Assembly: GCA_947629095.1 (NCBI GenBank)
Contig: CANRCK010000002.1
Span: 226,913-290,912 of the forward strand
Source of the DNA: an uncultured Clostridia bacterium
GTDB taxonomy: Bacteria; Bacillota; Clostridia; Christensenellales; Borkfalkiaceae
DNA length: 64,000 bases
Reading direction: 5' to 3'
In this document: positions 17,485-25,879 of the stretch, piece after piece
Position numbering within the stretch: the first letter of the stretch is position 1
Layout: each line of letters opens with the position of its first letter
The notes under the pieces: generated by a model
The model's database searches: none
What the model saw: the letters and a program-made list of their open reading frames with translations, nothing else
What the model was told of the DNA's origin: nothing
Program-made: the position numbers and the translations under genes

Positions 17485-19356
17485 TTACATAAGTGCTCTG
17501 CCTTGCGCGGTGCCCACAACGGTGAAGAGCTGTATCTCCTGACCGGTTTTTGCGTCAACGTACACATAGTAATCGTTGTCTCCGTACACCCCGTAGAATT
17601 CCCAGGCGAGTCTTTCGCCGTTTTCAACGGGTATCAGCGTGAGCCGCGAGGTCTTAATTTCAAGGTTAGTGTTCAGTTTTTCCCTTGCTTCAGCCTTTGA
17701 AAGGCTTGCGGAGGGTATCTCCCTGCCGGTGTGGTTCAAAACATAGCTTATGGCTTCCATTCCCGTAACCATACCCCTCTCTTCGCACACTTTAACCTTT
17801 ACCATATCGCTGTAAACTATCACGCCGTCGTCCACGTATGCAAAGTTGAGGTTGCACGTCGTTCCGTTCTCGCTCGTCCAAACGGCTTTCATATTTGCAA
17901 ACCCGAGATCGGCGAGGAAGTCCTCGGCTATAGCCGTGCACCTTTCCACCGAGAAGTTTTTGTTTGAGCAATCCTTATAGCTGTTGAATTCAACCACTTT
18001 TCCTCCGAATTTGGAGAGCTGCGCCCACATATCCCCGTCGTCCGTGGAGAGGGTCACGTTATAGCACTGCAGCTGTTGGGCGTTCACTTCGCCCGTGCAG
18101 CTTACGCCCGTCACGCCGTAGTCCGCAAAATATTTTTGGGCAAGTTCTTCGGCTTTTGCGGCGGTTATCTCCTCCGCGCCCTCCAGATTCTTTGCGCTCA
18201 CCTTGTCGGTATTTTCGGCAAAAGGACCGTCGTGGATTTCCGTGGGCACTTCAACGGGGGTGTTCTCTATGTCGCCGAAGGCAACGTATATAATTCCGTC
18301 CGTCTTTCCGCGCAGCATTTCGAGAATATCGTTTTCTCCCGCCGCCGAGGCAAGCCCGTTTACAGTTTCTTTTAACCGTTTATTCGTCTCGTACATATAG
18401 TTGAGCGTTGCAATCTGGCTTTCGGTAAGCCCCTTGCCGCCCGCAACGGAATAGAGCATTCCCTGCGCGCTGTCGCCCATCTTGTTTACGAAGGACGTCA
18501 TATTCTGCGTGAGCTGCGTTTCGATGGGGAAGCGTTCCAGAATTGTTTCAGCCATTTCGCTTTCAACGGCAATCTCCGAAAGGAGCTTCACCTGTTCGTT
18601 TTTTGTGTTTGCTACGCGGGCTTTTGAAAGATTTGTATCGAGATTATCTATAACGGAATTGAGTTCGTACAAACTTTCCGTGTGTATGGACGCCATATCT
18701 GCCTGCATTCCGCCCGTGTACATCCACCCGAAGGAGAGCATGGTGCCCAGCGCAAGGGTTATTACGCCGAGGCTTATTACCGCGGCAAGCCAGCCGCCGA
18801 AGCCGGGCGCGTGCCTCTTGTCGTTTTTGGCGGCGCGCTTTTCGGCGCGCACTTTAAGACGGTGCTCGCGCTTAGCCTGCCTCTCTGCCGCAGCCGCTTC
18901 GCGTTTGGCAACCTTAGCCTCTATGCGGGCTTGCTTTTCGGCGCGTTTTCTCTCTATGCGCGCCTCTTTAGTCTCATGCTTTAACATTTCCTTTTTCTCT
19001 ATGCGCGCTTCCTTTCTTTCGGCGCGTTTTTCTTTTAACGCGGCTATCCTGTCCAGCTTTTTCTGCTTTGCGTCCAGTTTTTTTTCAAGCCTCTTCTGCT
19101 TTTTTTCGGCGCGGAGCTTTGCGCGCTCCAGCTTTTTGTTTTCGCGCGCGTCCTTTTTAGCCGCTCTCTTTTCGTTTACAACCTTTTTTTCAACCTCTTT
19201 TTTGGACTGTTTTGCGGGAACGTGTTGAGTTTTTTTGGCGGTCGTTTCCTTTACGGTCGTTTTAGTGGTGTTTTTCTTCGCCGCGGTTTTTGCGGGCGTT
19301 TTACGCGTAAGTTTTTCCGCCTTTTCGGCGCCGCTTGAAACTTGTTTTTTCTCCAT
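17485..19356 (-). CDS. ypeB: YpeB-type germination protein with a long lysine-rich N-terminal extension
   Basis: YpeB is needed for localisation and activity of the spore cortex lytic enzyme SleB. Residues about 195-620 match this role: one transmembrane helix (FGGWLAAVISLGVITLALGTM), a helical domain, then PepSY-like repeats ending VYVDAKTGQEIQLFTV. It is directly downstream of sleB (10-bp gap), as in Bacillus. Unusually the helix is preceded by about 190 residues of Lys/Arg/Glu/Ala sequence with repeats such as ARIEKK and AEKR, making 623 residues against about 450 normally. The extension would face the cytoplasmic/core side and could bind DNA or acidic partners. One 15-mer motif lies inside it at 19220-19234. 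Confidence 0.85.
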   Translation of the reverse strand: MEKKQVSSGAEKAEKLTRKTPAKTAAKKNTTKTTVKETTAKKTQHVPAKQSKKEVEKKVVNEKRAAKKDARENKKLERAKLRAEKKQKRLEKKLDAKQKKLDRIAALKEKRAERKEARIEKKEMLKHETKEARIERKRAEKQARIEAKVAKREAAAAERQAKREHRLKVRAEKRAAKNDKRHAPGFGGWLAAVISLGVITLALGTMLSFGWMYTGGMQADMASIHTESLYELNSVIDNLDTNLSKARVANTKNEQVKLLSEIAVESEMAETILERFPIETQLTQNMTSFVNKMGDSAQGMLYSVAGGKGLTESQIATLNYMYETNKRLKETVNGLASAAGENDILEMLRGKTDGIIYVAFGDIENTPVEVPTEIHDGPFAENTDKVSAKNLEGAEEITAAKAEELAQKYFADYGVTGVSCTGEVNAQQLQCYNVTLSTDDGDMWAQLSKFGGKVVEFNSYKDCSNKNFSVERCTAIAEDFLADLGFANMKAVWTSENGTTCNLNFAYVDDGVIVYSDMVKVKVCEERGMVTGMEAISYVLNHTGREIPSASLSKAEAREKLNTNLEIKTSRLTLIPVENGERLAWEFYGVYGDNDYYVYVDAKTGQEIQLFTVVGTAQGRALM

Positions 19357-19366
19357 ATTCTACCCC

Positions 19367-20107
19367 CTAAATTGCAAATACGTGTTTACCGATGGTGGTA
19401 ACCGTTTCTCTGCCGAAAATCCAGCTGCTCGTAGCCACCGCGGGGTTGTAGTAGTATAGGCAACCGTAGGTGGGGTCCCAGCCGTTGATGGCGTCCTGCG
19501 CGGCGTTCAAAGCCGTTTTATCGGGCGAAAGGTTTATCTGCCCGTCGGTTACAGCCGTAAACGCGTTTGATTGGTATATAACGCCCGAAATTGTGTTGGG
19601 GAACTTTGAAGAGCGAACGCGGTTCAGTATGACCGCACCCACAGCCACTTGCCCCATATAGCTCTCTCCGCGCGCCTCGGCATAAATACATTTTGCCAGA
19701 AGATAGGTGTCGGAGCTGGTGTAAGTGGACCCCGAGGAAGAGGAGCCGGAGTTTCCCTGATTTTCGAGAGCCTTTGCCGACTCGTTCATTCCCAGCGCCT
19801 CGAACGTAGCTTTTCCGGCTATGCCGTCGGGCGTAAGTCCGTTTTTGCGCTGAAAATATTTAACGGCTTCCGTTGTGGCTTTGCCGTAGATTCCGTCCAC
19901 GGCGCCGTTATAGTATCCCCATTGTTTTAAACGCCTCTGTAATTCCTTAACTTCGCCGCCGCTTGCACCCTGCTTCAAAACAGCAGTCTGAACGTAGGGG
20001 GGCGCGGCGACTTCATCGCTCGTGTGTCCCATCTGGAACAGGGCGGTGGCGCAGCCCACTGCGGCAACCGCAACGCACGCCACACCCATTTTAAGTGCTT
20101 TTTTCAT
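19367..20107 (-). CDS. sleB: Spore cortex-lytic enzyme SleB
   Basis: The 246-residue protein has a signal/anchor sequence (about 4-24), a peptidoglycan-binding domain at about 45-107 (GGEVKELQRRLKQWGYYNG, GIAGKATFEAL), a Ser/Gly linker and the SleB/CwlJ hydrolase domain from about 130 (LAKCIYAEARGESYMGQVAVGAVILNR, with the catalytic Glu in AEARGE). It cleaves muramic-lactam cortex during germination. AAGGAGG precedes the ATG. It forms an operon with ypeB. CATATTA upstream resembles a sigma-G -10 box, but no convincing -35 partner was found. Confidence 0.94.
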   Translation of the reverse strand: MKKALKMGVACVAVAAVGCATALFQMGHTSDEVAAPPYVQTAVLKQGASGGEVKELQRRLKQWGYYNGAVDGIYGKATTEAVKYFQRKNGLTPDGIAGKATFEALGMNESAKALENQGNSGSSSSGSTYTSSDTYLLAKCIYAEARGESYMGQVAVGAVILNRVRSSKFPNTISGVIYQSNAFTAVTDGQINLSPDKTALNAAQDAINGWDPTYGCLYYYNPAVATSSWIFGRETVTTIGKHVFAI

Positions 20108-20154
20108 TTTTCCTCCTTGCCCGCAAACGGCGAGCGTAATAATATGTCAAGCGG

Positions 20155-20682
20155 TCATTTATCAAAAAACTTCCGCACTATGTCAACAATAGCCGAGCGG
20201 TATTTCACGTTTCCGTTGCCCGATGTAAAGCACAGGGGCGGATACACCACGCACCACCAGTTGTCGCCCGTGCCCGAGCCAAGCTCTATTATCAAAGCGT
20301 CGTACATTCCCTCTTCAAGGGTCAAATCGCCGTACACCCTCGTGGGGAATTTTTCCTCTTTGAGGCTTGCCCGCGACGAATAATCAAAGCCCTTTTCCCT
20401 GAGCACGCGGTCGCACGTTTTTTCTATTTCGGGCAAGAGGGACCTTATAATTTCCTCCGCCCGCTCCTTAGAGGTGCACTCCGCGGCGTAAGGGGTAAAA
20501 AACTTAACAACCTCGTCTTTTACTTCGTACTTCACCGCCTGGTCGATCTGGCTGTTGGAGTTCGCACGCACGTGGATTCTGAGGTACTCCGTCTCCGTCT
20601 TGGGGGATGAGAGCGCCGTTGCGCAAACTACCGTTGCAATTATTATGAATAATACCGAAAAAACTATACAAAAATTTTTCAT
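20155..20682 (-). CDS. spoIIR: Stage II sporulation protein R
   Basis: SpoIIR is secreted from the forespore and triggers SpoIIGA to process pro-sigma-E in the mother cell. This 175-residue protein has an N-terminal signal/anchor and the family signature YLRIHVRANSNSQIDQAVKYEVKDEVV, then EKGFDYSSRASL and ARYPPLCF-like C-terminal residues (WCVVYPPLCF). It is close to the normal SpoIIR length. A sigma-F-like promoter precedes it. sleB lies 47 bp downstream on the same strand. Confidence 0.9.
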   Translation of the reverse strand: MKNFCIVFSVLFIIIATVVCATALSSPKTETEYLRIHVRANSNSQIDQAVKYEVKDEVVKFFTPYAAECTSKERAEEIIRSLLPEIEKTCDRVLREKGFDYSSRASLKEEKFPTRVYGDLTLEEGMYDALIIELGSGTGDNWWCVVYPPLCFTSGNGNVKYRSAIVDIVRKFFDK

Positions 20683-20688
20683 ACCGCG

Positions 20689-20717
20689 GTTATTGCCGCA
20701 GGTGAACGGATTTATAC
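20689..20717 (-). promoter_or_regulatory. sigma-F-like promoter of spoIIR
   Basis: On the minus strand GTATA (20713-20717), a 15-bp spacer and GGCAATAAC (20689-20697) match the B. subtilis sigma-F pattern GYWTA-N15-GGHRARHTX in most positions. spoIIR is known to be sigma-F dependent in B. subtilis. Confidence 0.5.
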
Positions 20718-20809
20718 ATTAACAATTCAAATTTTCAAAAAACACAGCAAAACCGCGGAGGGCGCCGCTTTAAGGCAGTATGCGCATAAAGCCGTTTTAA
20801 ATTCCGCTA

Positions 20810-20838
20810 TTGACGTAAAAAGCCCGCCGTGATATTAT
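20810..20838 (+). promoter_or_regulatory. sigma-A promoter giving a probably leaderless comF mRNA
   Basis: TTGACG (20810-20815), a 17-bp spacer and TATTAT (20833-20838). Exactly 6 nt separate the -10 box from the ATG at 20845, with no Shine-Dalgarno. Confidence 0.6.
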
Positions 20839-20844
20839 ATTGAT

Positions 20845-21576
20845 ATGAAAAAACTCAACACGCTCAGGGAAAAATTCATAAAGAGCGCTTCAAAAACGTT
20901 TTACCCCGGCTATGGGTGCCTTCTGTGCGGGATAGAGGTGTTCGGCGCGCGGTTCTGCGCGGAGTGCTACGCCCGTCTTAAATTCAACGACGGCGAAACG
21001 TGCCCCGTCTGCGGCAGAAAAACAATGAAAAACGAAATATGTATTGAATGTAAGGCGTATTTGCCCGCCTTTGACAAGGCTGTTTCCGCCCTCGAGTACG
21101 ACGGTGCCGCCCCGCAGCTTGTAACTTCCTTCAAGAACAGCCGCCCCTATCTTGCGGACTGGTTTGCGGAGATAATGGCGGCAAAGGCTGCGCTTCTCCC
21201 CGCCGCGGACGGAATAGTTCCCGTTCCGATGACCCGCAAAGCCGAGCGCAGGCGGGGATACAACCAGGCGGGACTGCTTGCCCAAAGGATATCCGCAATA
21301 AAGGGCATACCGGTGCTTTGGGGCGCCGTTATAAAGGCAGAGGACACAAAAAATCAAAAGGGGCTTACGCGCGCCGAGCGCATAAAAAATCTTTCCCGTG
21401 CCTTTAAGTCCGATAAAAAAGCCGTCGCGGGCAAAACAATACTCATTGTGGACGACGTGATGACCACCGGCGCAACCTTAAACTGCATTACGGAAAGCCT
21501 CAAAAAGGCGGGCGCGGCAAAGGTGTTTTGCGTTACGGCGGCTTCGGTCACCTATTCGGTAACCGACCCGCGCTGA
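20845..21576 (+). CDS. comF: ComF-family competence phosphoribosyltransferase-like protein
   Basis: A 243-residue ComFC-type protein: two zinc-binding CxxC pairs (CLLC, CAEC, then CPVC, CIEC) in the first 75 residues, then a PRTase domain with VPVPMTRKAERRRGYNQA and the PRPP-binding ILIVDDVMTTGAT near residues 199-211. ComF proteins are required for natural transformation, acting at the inner face with DNA translocation and DprA. Six nt upstream lies a -10 box and there is no ribosome-binding site. Codons 2-6 overlap a one-mismatch copy of the 15-mer motif (20849-20863). Confidence 0.9.
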   Translation: MKKLNTLREKFIKSASKTFYPGYGCLLCGIEVFGARFCAECYARLKFNDGETCPVCGRKTMKNEICIECKAYLPAFDKAVSALEYDGAAPQLVTSFKNSRPYLADWFAEIMAAKAALLPAADGIVPVPMTRKAERRRGYNQAGLLAQRISAIKGIPVLWGAVIKAEDTKNQKGLTRAERIKNLSRAFKSDKKAVAGKTILIVDDVMTTGATLNCITESLKKAGAAKVFCVTAASVTYSVTDPR

Positions 21577-21654
21577 CGGCGGGCGCGTTATCGATAAGAT
21601 ATATAAATAAGGTAACATTTTGTCTTTAAAAATGCCGAAGAGGCGTTTATTTGC

Positions 21655-21683
21655 TTGCACAGAAGTGTAAAATGTGATATAAT
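21655..21683 (+). promoter_or_regulatory. sigma-A promoter for the Fn3-like lipoprotein
   Basis: TTGCAC (21655-21660), a 17-bp spacer ending TGTGA and TATAAT (21678-21683); the leader is about 90 nt. Confidence 0.6.
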
Positions 21684-21779
21684 TTGTATAATTATACGGC
21701 TTTTACAGCCCTCTGTGTGTGAAAATTATGGTTTTTTTATAATTTTATGCGCAAAATATTTTATTAAAAAAGGTGCCAA

Positions 21780-23246
21780 ATGAAAATCAAAAAAATTGTT
21801 ATGTCTGTTGTCGGCTCTGTATTGGCTGTTGCAATGGCGTTCGGATTTGCGGCATGCGGTGGCGAAGGCGGCGGAAACGAAAAGACCGCGCTTACCGCGC
21901 CCGAAATATCCCTTACCGATAAAGTTATAAGCTGGACGGCGGTGGAACACGCCACGGGCTATGAAGTTTTTGAAAACAATTCTTCCGTAGCCACTGTTGA
22001 GACGACTACCTACACCATTACCCAAACGGAGACGGGAGAATATGCGTACACCGTGAGAGCGCTCTGCTCCACGGGCGAGTATGAGGCGAGCGCCCTTTCT
22101 AATTCCGTCACGTACGTAGTGGAAGCGTCTATAAAGCCCTCCGCGCCCGTAATATCGATAGACGATACGGGCAAAATAACGTGGGCTGCTGTGGACGGCG
22201 CCGTAAGCTACGATATTTATGAGGATGGAGAAATAATAGGTAATACCGCAGATTCTTATTACACCATAGGCGCAGGCAACCCCGGCGTACACAGTTACAC
22301 TGTAGTGGCTGTGGGGGCAACCGAAAACAGCGAACCTTCCAACGCGGTGGAGTTTGAAGTTTTAATGTCTGTAATCGTTTCGGTGCAATTCCCCGAAGAT
22401 TATCCCGAGACCGCCAAAGTCACCGTTAAAGTCTATGAAGAAGCAACAGAAAAAGAGAGCGCGGAAGTGAGCCGTGAAAAAGATTCCGTTTACGGTATCG
22501 CGCAGTTCAATCTTAAATCGGGCGAATATGTTGCGCAGATCGACGAGGTGGAGAGCGGCTATGTTGCAACCCGCGCTTATATTTCCGCAACTTCCGCGAA
22601 CTATATGATTACTATAATAAAATCTACGGCGGATAACACAATCGGCGTCGGCGAAGTGTCCGTAACCGTTACAGATGAAGACGCAGGGCACAAAACGCTT
22701 GTATTTACGGCGGAAAAAGAAGGCAAGTACTCGATTATAGCAGATGAGAACAACGCCTACGAAATTATGCTGAACGACAGATCCTTAGTCAATTCCTCCG
22801 GGCTTAATATAGGTACGTTTTCCGTAAGCGCGGGCGAAACGGTGATTTTTGATTTCTTCGGCGTAACGGGCGAATATAAGTTCACGTTGCAGGAGGGCGA
22901 AGTAAAACAATATTTGGTAATAAGCCCCTACTACGTTTTGGAAGATCAGGATAAACATCCGGAAGTCCATGCGAATATGCTTACGGAGTCCTGCACGCGT
23001 TATTTAAATGTAGAAAAAGCCGACACATATACTTTCTTCTTCCCCATGGCGTCTCTCGGGACGAGAACCGTAAAGCTGACTATCAACAATAAGACTTATG
23101 AATTCAGCGGCGCCGATACTACACTGATAAATATCGAGCTTACCGAAGGCGAGGATATAGAGGTTACCGTTGTTATAGAGGGCGCCCCGAGCGGTTTTGG
23201 ATACCCTGCCCTGTTCATCTATCCTTACGTTCCGGAAGAAGCATAA
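21780..23246 (+). CDS. Exported lipoprotein with two fibronectin-III-like repeats
   Basis: The 488-residue protein has a lipoprotein signal ending MAFGFAACGG. Residues about 38-115 and 118-198 are two similar beta domains (ISWTAVEHATGYEVFEN and ITWAAVDGAVSYDIYED) of fibronectin-III type. The remaining about 290 residues are beta-rich and unrecognised. Such lipoproteins usually bind surface ligands or glycans; no catalytic motif is visible. AAAGGTG precedes the ATG, and a strong terminator follows. The signal peptide is nearly identical to those of the lipoproteins at 23.5 and 29.2 kb. Confidence 0.72.
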   Translation: MKIKKIVMSVVGSVLAVAMAFGFAACGGEGGGNEKTALTAPEISLTDKVISWTAVEHATGYEVFENNSSVATVETTTYTITQTETGEYAYTVRALCSTGEYEASALSNSVTYVVEASIKPSAPVISIDDTGKITWAAVDGAVSYDIYEDGEIIGNTADSYYTIGAGNPGVHSYTVVAVGATENSEPSNAVEFEVLMSVIVSVQFPEDYPETAKVTVKVYEEATEKESAEVSREKDSVYGIAQFNLKSGEYVAQIDEVESGYVATRAYISATSANYMITIIKSTADNTIGVGEVSVTVTDEDAGHKTLVFTAEKEGKYSIIADENNAYEIMLNDRSLVNSSGLNIGTFSVSAGETVIFDFFGVTGEYKFTLQEGEVKQYLVISPYYVLEDQDKHPEVHANMLTESCTRYLNVEKADTYTFFFPMASLGTRTVKLTINNKTYEFSGADTTLINIELTEGEDIEVTVVIEGAPSGFGYPALFIYPYVPEEA

Positions 23247-23270
23247 AAGCAATACCGAATAAAAAGAACA

Positions 23271-23297
23271 CCGCCGGCTGTGCCGGCGGGTATTTTT
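23271..23297 (+). terminator. Intrinsic terminator after the Fn3-like lipoprotein
   Basis: CCGCCGGC, TGT loop, GCCGGCGG, then GTATTTTTTTG. Confidence 0.9.
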
Positions 23298-23324
23298 TTG
23301 CGCTAAAATATTTTAAAAGGTTAT

Positions 23325-23422
23325 ATATGACTTGACAGGTGTAAAGTTGAAGTGTATACAAAGCGTAATTGTTTTAAATTTATAAGGCATAGAGCTTATA
23401 AACGCTATGAAAAATTTTTACG
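23325..23422 (+). repeat. Duplicate of the nadB promoter, leader and first codons
   Basis: This 98-bp stretch matches 24472-24569 at all but about 3 positions. It includes TTGACA (23332-23337), a 17-bp spacer, TATACA (23355-23360) and the putative NiaR operator TGACAGGTGTAAA (23333-23345). Confidence 0.9.
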
Positions 23423-23499
23423 ATGTGACCGCCGCCGTTGTTGCAGGCTGCAAGCCCCGGCGAAAGGCAAATTCCCGCCGCGCCCGCGCGTTAAGTTGA
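23407..23499 (+). pseudogene. Truncated nadB 5' remnant
   Basis: The frame starts MKNFYDV, identical to the NadB N-terminus, then diverges into low-complexity Ala/Arg sequence and stops after 30 codons. It is a by-product of the 98-bp duplication and is unlikely to encode a functional protein, although it would be transcribed from the duplicated promoter. Confidence 0.65.
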
Positions 23500-23524
23500 C
23501 AGCAGTCACATTTTTTTGTATAAT
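23496..23524 (+). promoter_or_regulatory. sigma-A promoter of the frameshifted lipoprotein
   Basis: TTGACA (23496-23501), a 17-bp spacer and TATAAT (23519-23524), a near-consensus promoter about 20 nt before the start codon. Confidence 0.7.
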
Positions 23525-23544
23525 TGCGGTAAAGAGGAGTACTT

Positions 23545-24356
23545 ATGAAAAAGGCAATTATTTCTTTTGCAGCTGCGGCGCTGACGTTTGCGTTTGCGTT
23601 CGGTTTTGCGGCGTGCGGAGGTACAGAGGAGCCGGGCGGGAACGCCACCCAGGGCTCCGGCGGTTTGTATGACGGCAACGGAGATACGGGCAGCGGCGGT
23701 AACGCCGCGCCGGTGGGGACATCGCAACCGCGGCGCAGTGGAAACAGGCGTTTGCCGACACCGTCGCATCAAAAACTATCGGCATAGAATCCGTTTTAAA
23801 GTCGGGCGGGACGACGTATATATCCGAATATCTTATAGATTATGTCGGCGGCAAAGCATATTTAAATAGTGAAAGTGTCGCGGGCGGCTCACCTCAGACC
23901 AAAAGGGAGGAAGTGTACACTGTTGCGGCAGGCAGCAGCGTAAAAAAATATACATATTCCGAATATTATTACACCGGCGAGTACTATTGGAGCGTACATA
24001 CGCAGGATTACGGCGCCGCCGAAGAGGCGATAGCGCAAATCGGAGCTCAGTACCCCCTGTCGCAAATTCTGCCTGTAAGCTATGAATACGCCGCAACGGC
24101 GGGCACTGCAACAGTAAAGGGAAAGATAGAGGATCTGTTTGCGGCATTCGTCTACGATAGCTCATCGGATACGTACTCCGCAAAGCTCACGCAAAATCCC
24201 GGCACGGAGTGGGCGGAGACCGAAACTTATAAAATTTCCTTTAAGGACGGAAAAGTTTATAAAATATCGTGGGGAGGGGCGACCTTAACTTTGGACTATG
24301 GTGAAGTTTCAATAGAGGTTCCCCGTGAGGCGCTGGATGCCGACCACGGCTCGTAG
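23545..24356 (+). pseudogene. Lipoprotein gene broken by a single-base frameshift in a G-run
   Basis: The frame starts with a lipoprotein signal (FGFAACGG) and a Gly/Asn-rich linker, then runs out of frame near 23710 and stops at about 23785. A second frame continues without stops from about 23716 to 24356 and reads DIATAAQWKQAFADTV, a plausible structured ectodomain ending ISWGGATLTLDYGEVSIEV. Adding one G to the GGGG at 23715-23718 joins the two into a protein of about 270 residues. A near-consensus promoter, GAGGAG and a perfect terminator remain, so this may be a recent pseudogene, a phase-variable gene or an assembly error. The function of the family is unknown. Confidence 0.7.
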
Positions 24357-24416
24357 TACATTTTTATCATTTTCAGGCAATGTAACGCAAAAACAACTCT
24401 TAAAAGCCGTGCGAAT

Positions 24417-24457
24417 GCCCGCGGGCGGAATTATTCCGCCCGCGGGCAATATTTTTT
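24417..24457 (+). terminator. Intrinsic terminator after the frameshifted lipoprotein
   Basis: GCCCGCGGGCGGAA, TTA loop, TTCCGCCCGCGGGC (24417-24447), followed by AATATTTTTTT. Confidence 0.92.
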
Positions 24458-24478
24458 TCTGCAGACTTTACATATGAC

Positions 24479-24507
24479 TTGACAGGTGTAAAGTTGAAGT
24501 GTATACT
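24479..24507 (+). promoter_or_regulatory. nadB promoter with a putative NiaR operator
   Basis: TTGACA (24479-24484), a 17-bp spacer and TATACT (24502-24507). TGACAGGTGTAAA (24480-24492) overlaps the -35 box and resembles the TGACA/GTGT-type operators reported for NiaR in Firmicutes; my recall of that consensus is approximate. A niaR gene ends the operon, so negative autoregulation by niacin is likely. Confidence 0.6.
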
Positions 24508-24553
24508 AAGCGTAATTGTTTTAAATTTATAAGGCATAGGGTTTATAAACGCT

Positions 24554-25879
24554 ATGAAAAATTTTTACGACGTATTGATTGTAGGCACGGGCGTTGCGGG
24601 CTTGAACTGCGCGCTTCATCTGCCGCAGGATAAGCAAGTTGCCGTGCTCTGCAAGGGCACTCCCGACCGTTCGGACAGCTATCTGGCGCAGGGCGGAATC
24701 TGCCGCCTGCAGGGACGGGAGGACTACGACGGCTACTTTGCCGACACCATGCGCGCGGGGCACTCGGAAAACAACCCCGCCGCGGTGGAATGTATGATAA
24801 ACTCTTCCGAGGAGATAGTGGACGAACTCGTCTCCATAGGCGTGGACTTCGCACGCAATCCGGACGGCACTTTGGCCGTCACGCGCGAGGGCGGACATTC
24901 GCGCAACCGCATCTGCTTTCACGAGGACTGCACGGGCAAGGAGATAACCGAAAAATTGCTTGCGCGTGTGAAAAAACTGAAAAACGTTACCATAATCCCC
25001 GAAACGACCATGCTCGATTTAATAGAGCGCGGCAACGAGTGCTACGGGCTTGTGGTTATGGATAACCAAACGCGCAGGGTATTTTCCGTTTTTGCCGACT
25101 ACACGGTGCTTGCGTGCGGCGGCATAGGGGGGATATTCACGCACAGCACAAACTTCCGCCTGCTTACGGGCGACGGGCTGGCGGTCTGCCTTAAACACGG
25201 CGTAGCCATAGACCATATAAACTATATACAGATTCATCCCACCACGCTCTACACCAAGAGTCGCGCGGGCAGAAGCTTTTTGATTTCGGAATCCGTCCGC
25301 GGCGAGGGCGCAGTGCTGCTCGATAAAAATTATGAGCGGTTCACCGACGAACTTCAGCCCCGCGACGTTGTTACGGCGGCAATATACGAGCAGATGAAAA
25401 AGGACGGAACGGACTTCGTCTGGCTGGATATGCGCCCCATCCCGCGGGAAGAGCTTAAAGCGCACTTCCCATCCATAGTGGAAAAATGCGCAAAGGAGGG
25501 GTACGACGTGTTCACGGAGTGCATACCCGTTGTTCCCGCGCAGCATTATTTTATGGGCGGCATACGCAGCGACCTCGATGGGAAGACAACTATGGACCGC
25601 CTCTATGCCGTGGGGGAAACCTGCTGCAACGGCGTTCACGGCGCAAACAGGCTGGCTTCCAACTCTCTTCTGGAAAGTTTGCTGTTTGCAAAGCGCGCGG
25701 CGCTGGATATATCGTCAAAATACACCTGTGCGCCGGAGGACGCGGCAAAAGCCGCCGCGGAGGAGATTGATTTCAAAGAATACTCCGACCCCGAAAAATT
25801 ACTTGAAAATTACAGAAATATGGTAAAAGACGCTATAAAGGAGGCGGAAAATGATAAACCCCATTTCGGCTGTGCTTAA
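24554..25879 (+). CDS. nadB: L-aspartate oxidase
   Basis: NadB oxidises L-aspartate to iminoaspartate, the first step of de novo NAD synthesis. The 441-residue protein has the FAD-binding start VLIVGTGVAGLNCALHLP, the SYLAQGGI segment, the HSRNRICFHEDCTGKEI substrate region and the C-terminal YAVGETCCNGVHGANRLASNSLLE flavin motif. It lacks the C-terminal helical domain of E. coli NadB (540 residues), as do many clostridial forms. nadA, which condenses iminoaspartate, is not in the window. It overlaps nadC by 29 bp. Confidence 0.95.
   Translation: MKNFYDVLIVGTGVAGLNCALHLPQDKQVAVLCKGTPDRSDSYLAQGGICRLQGREDYDGYFADTMRAGHSENNPAAVECMINSSEEIVDELVSIGVDFARNPDGTLAVTREGGHSRNRICFHEDCTGKEITEKLLARVKKLKNVTIIPETTMLDLIERGNECYGLVVMDNQTRRVFSVFADYTVLACGGIGGIFTHSTNFRLLTGDGLAVCLKHGVAIDHINYIQIHPTTLYTKSRAGRSFLISESVRGEGAVLLDKNYERFTDELQPRDVVTAAIYEQMKKDGTDFVWLDMRPIPREELKAHFPSIVEKCAKEGYDVFTECIPVVPAQHYFMGGIRSDLDGKTTMDRLYAVGETCCNGVHGANRLASNSLLESLLFAKRAALDISSKYTCAPEDAAKAAAEEIDFKEYSDPEKLLENYRNMVKDAIKEAENDKPHFGCA

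Noticed and set aside
18482..19228. A 248-codon Ser/Phe-rich frame opposite the YpeB extension
   Set aside because: It is the complement of the Lys/Glu-rich repeats; no ribosome-binding site, and the sense frame has the sleB-ypeB context.
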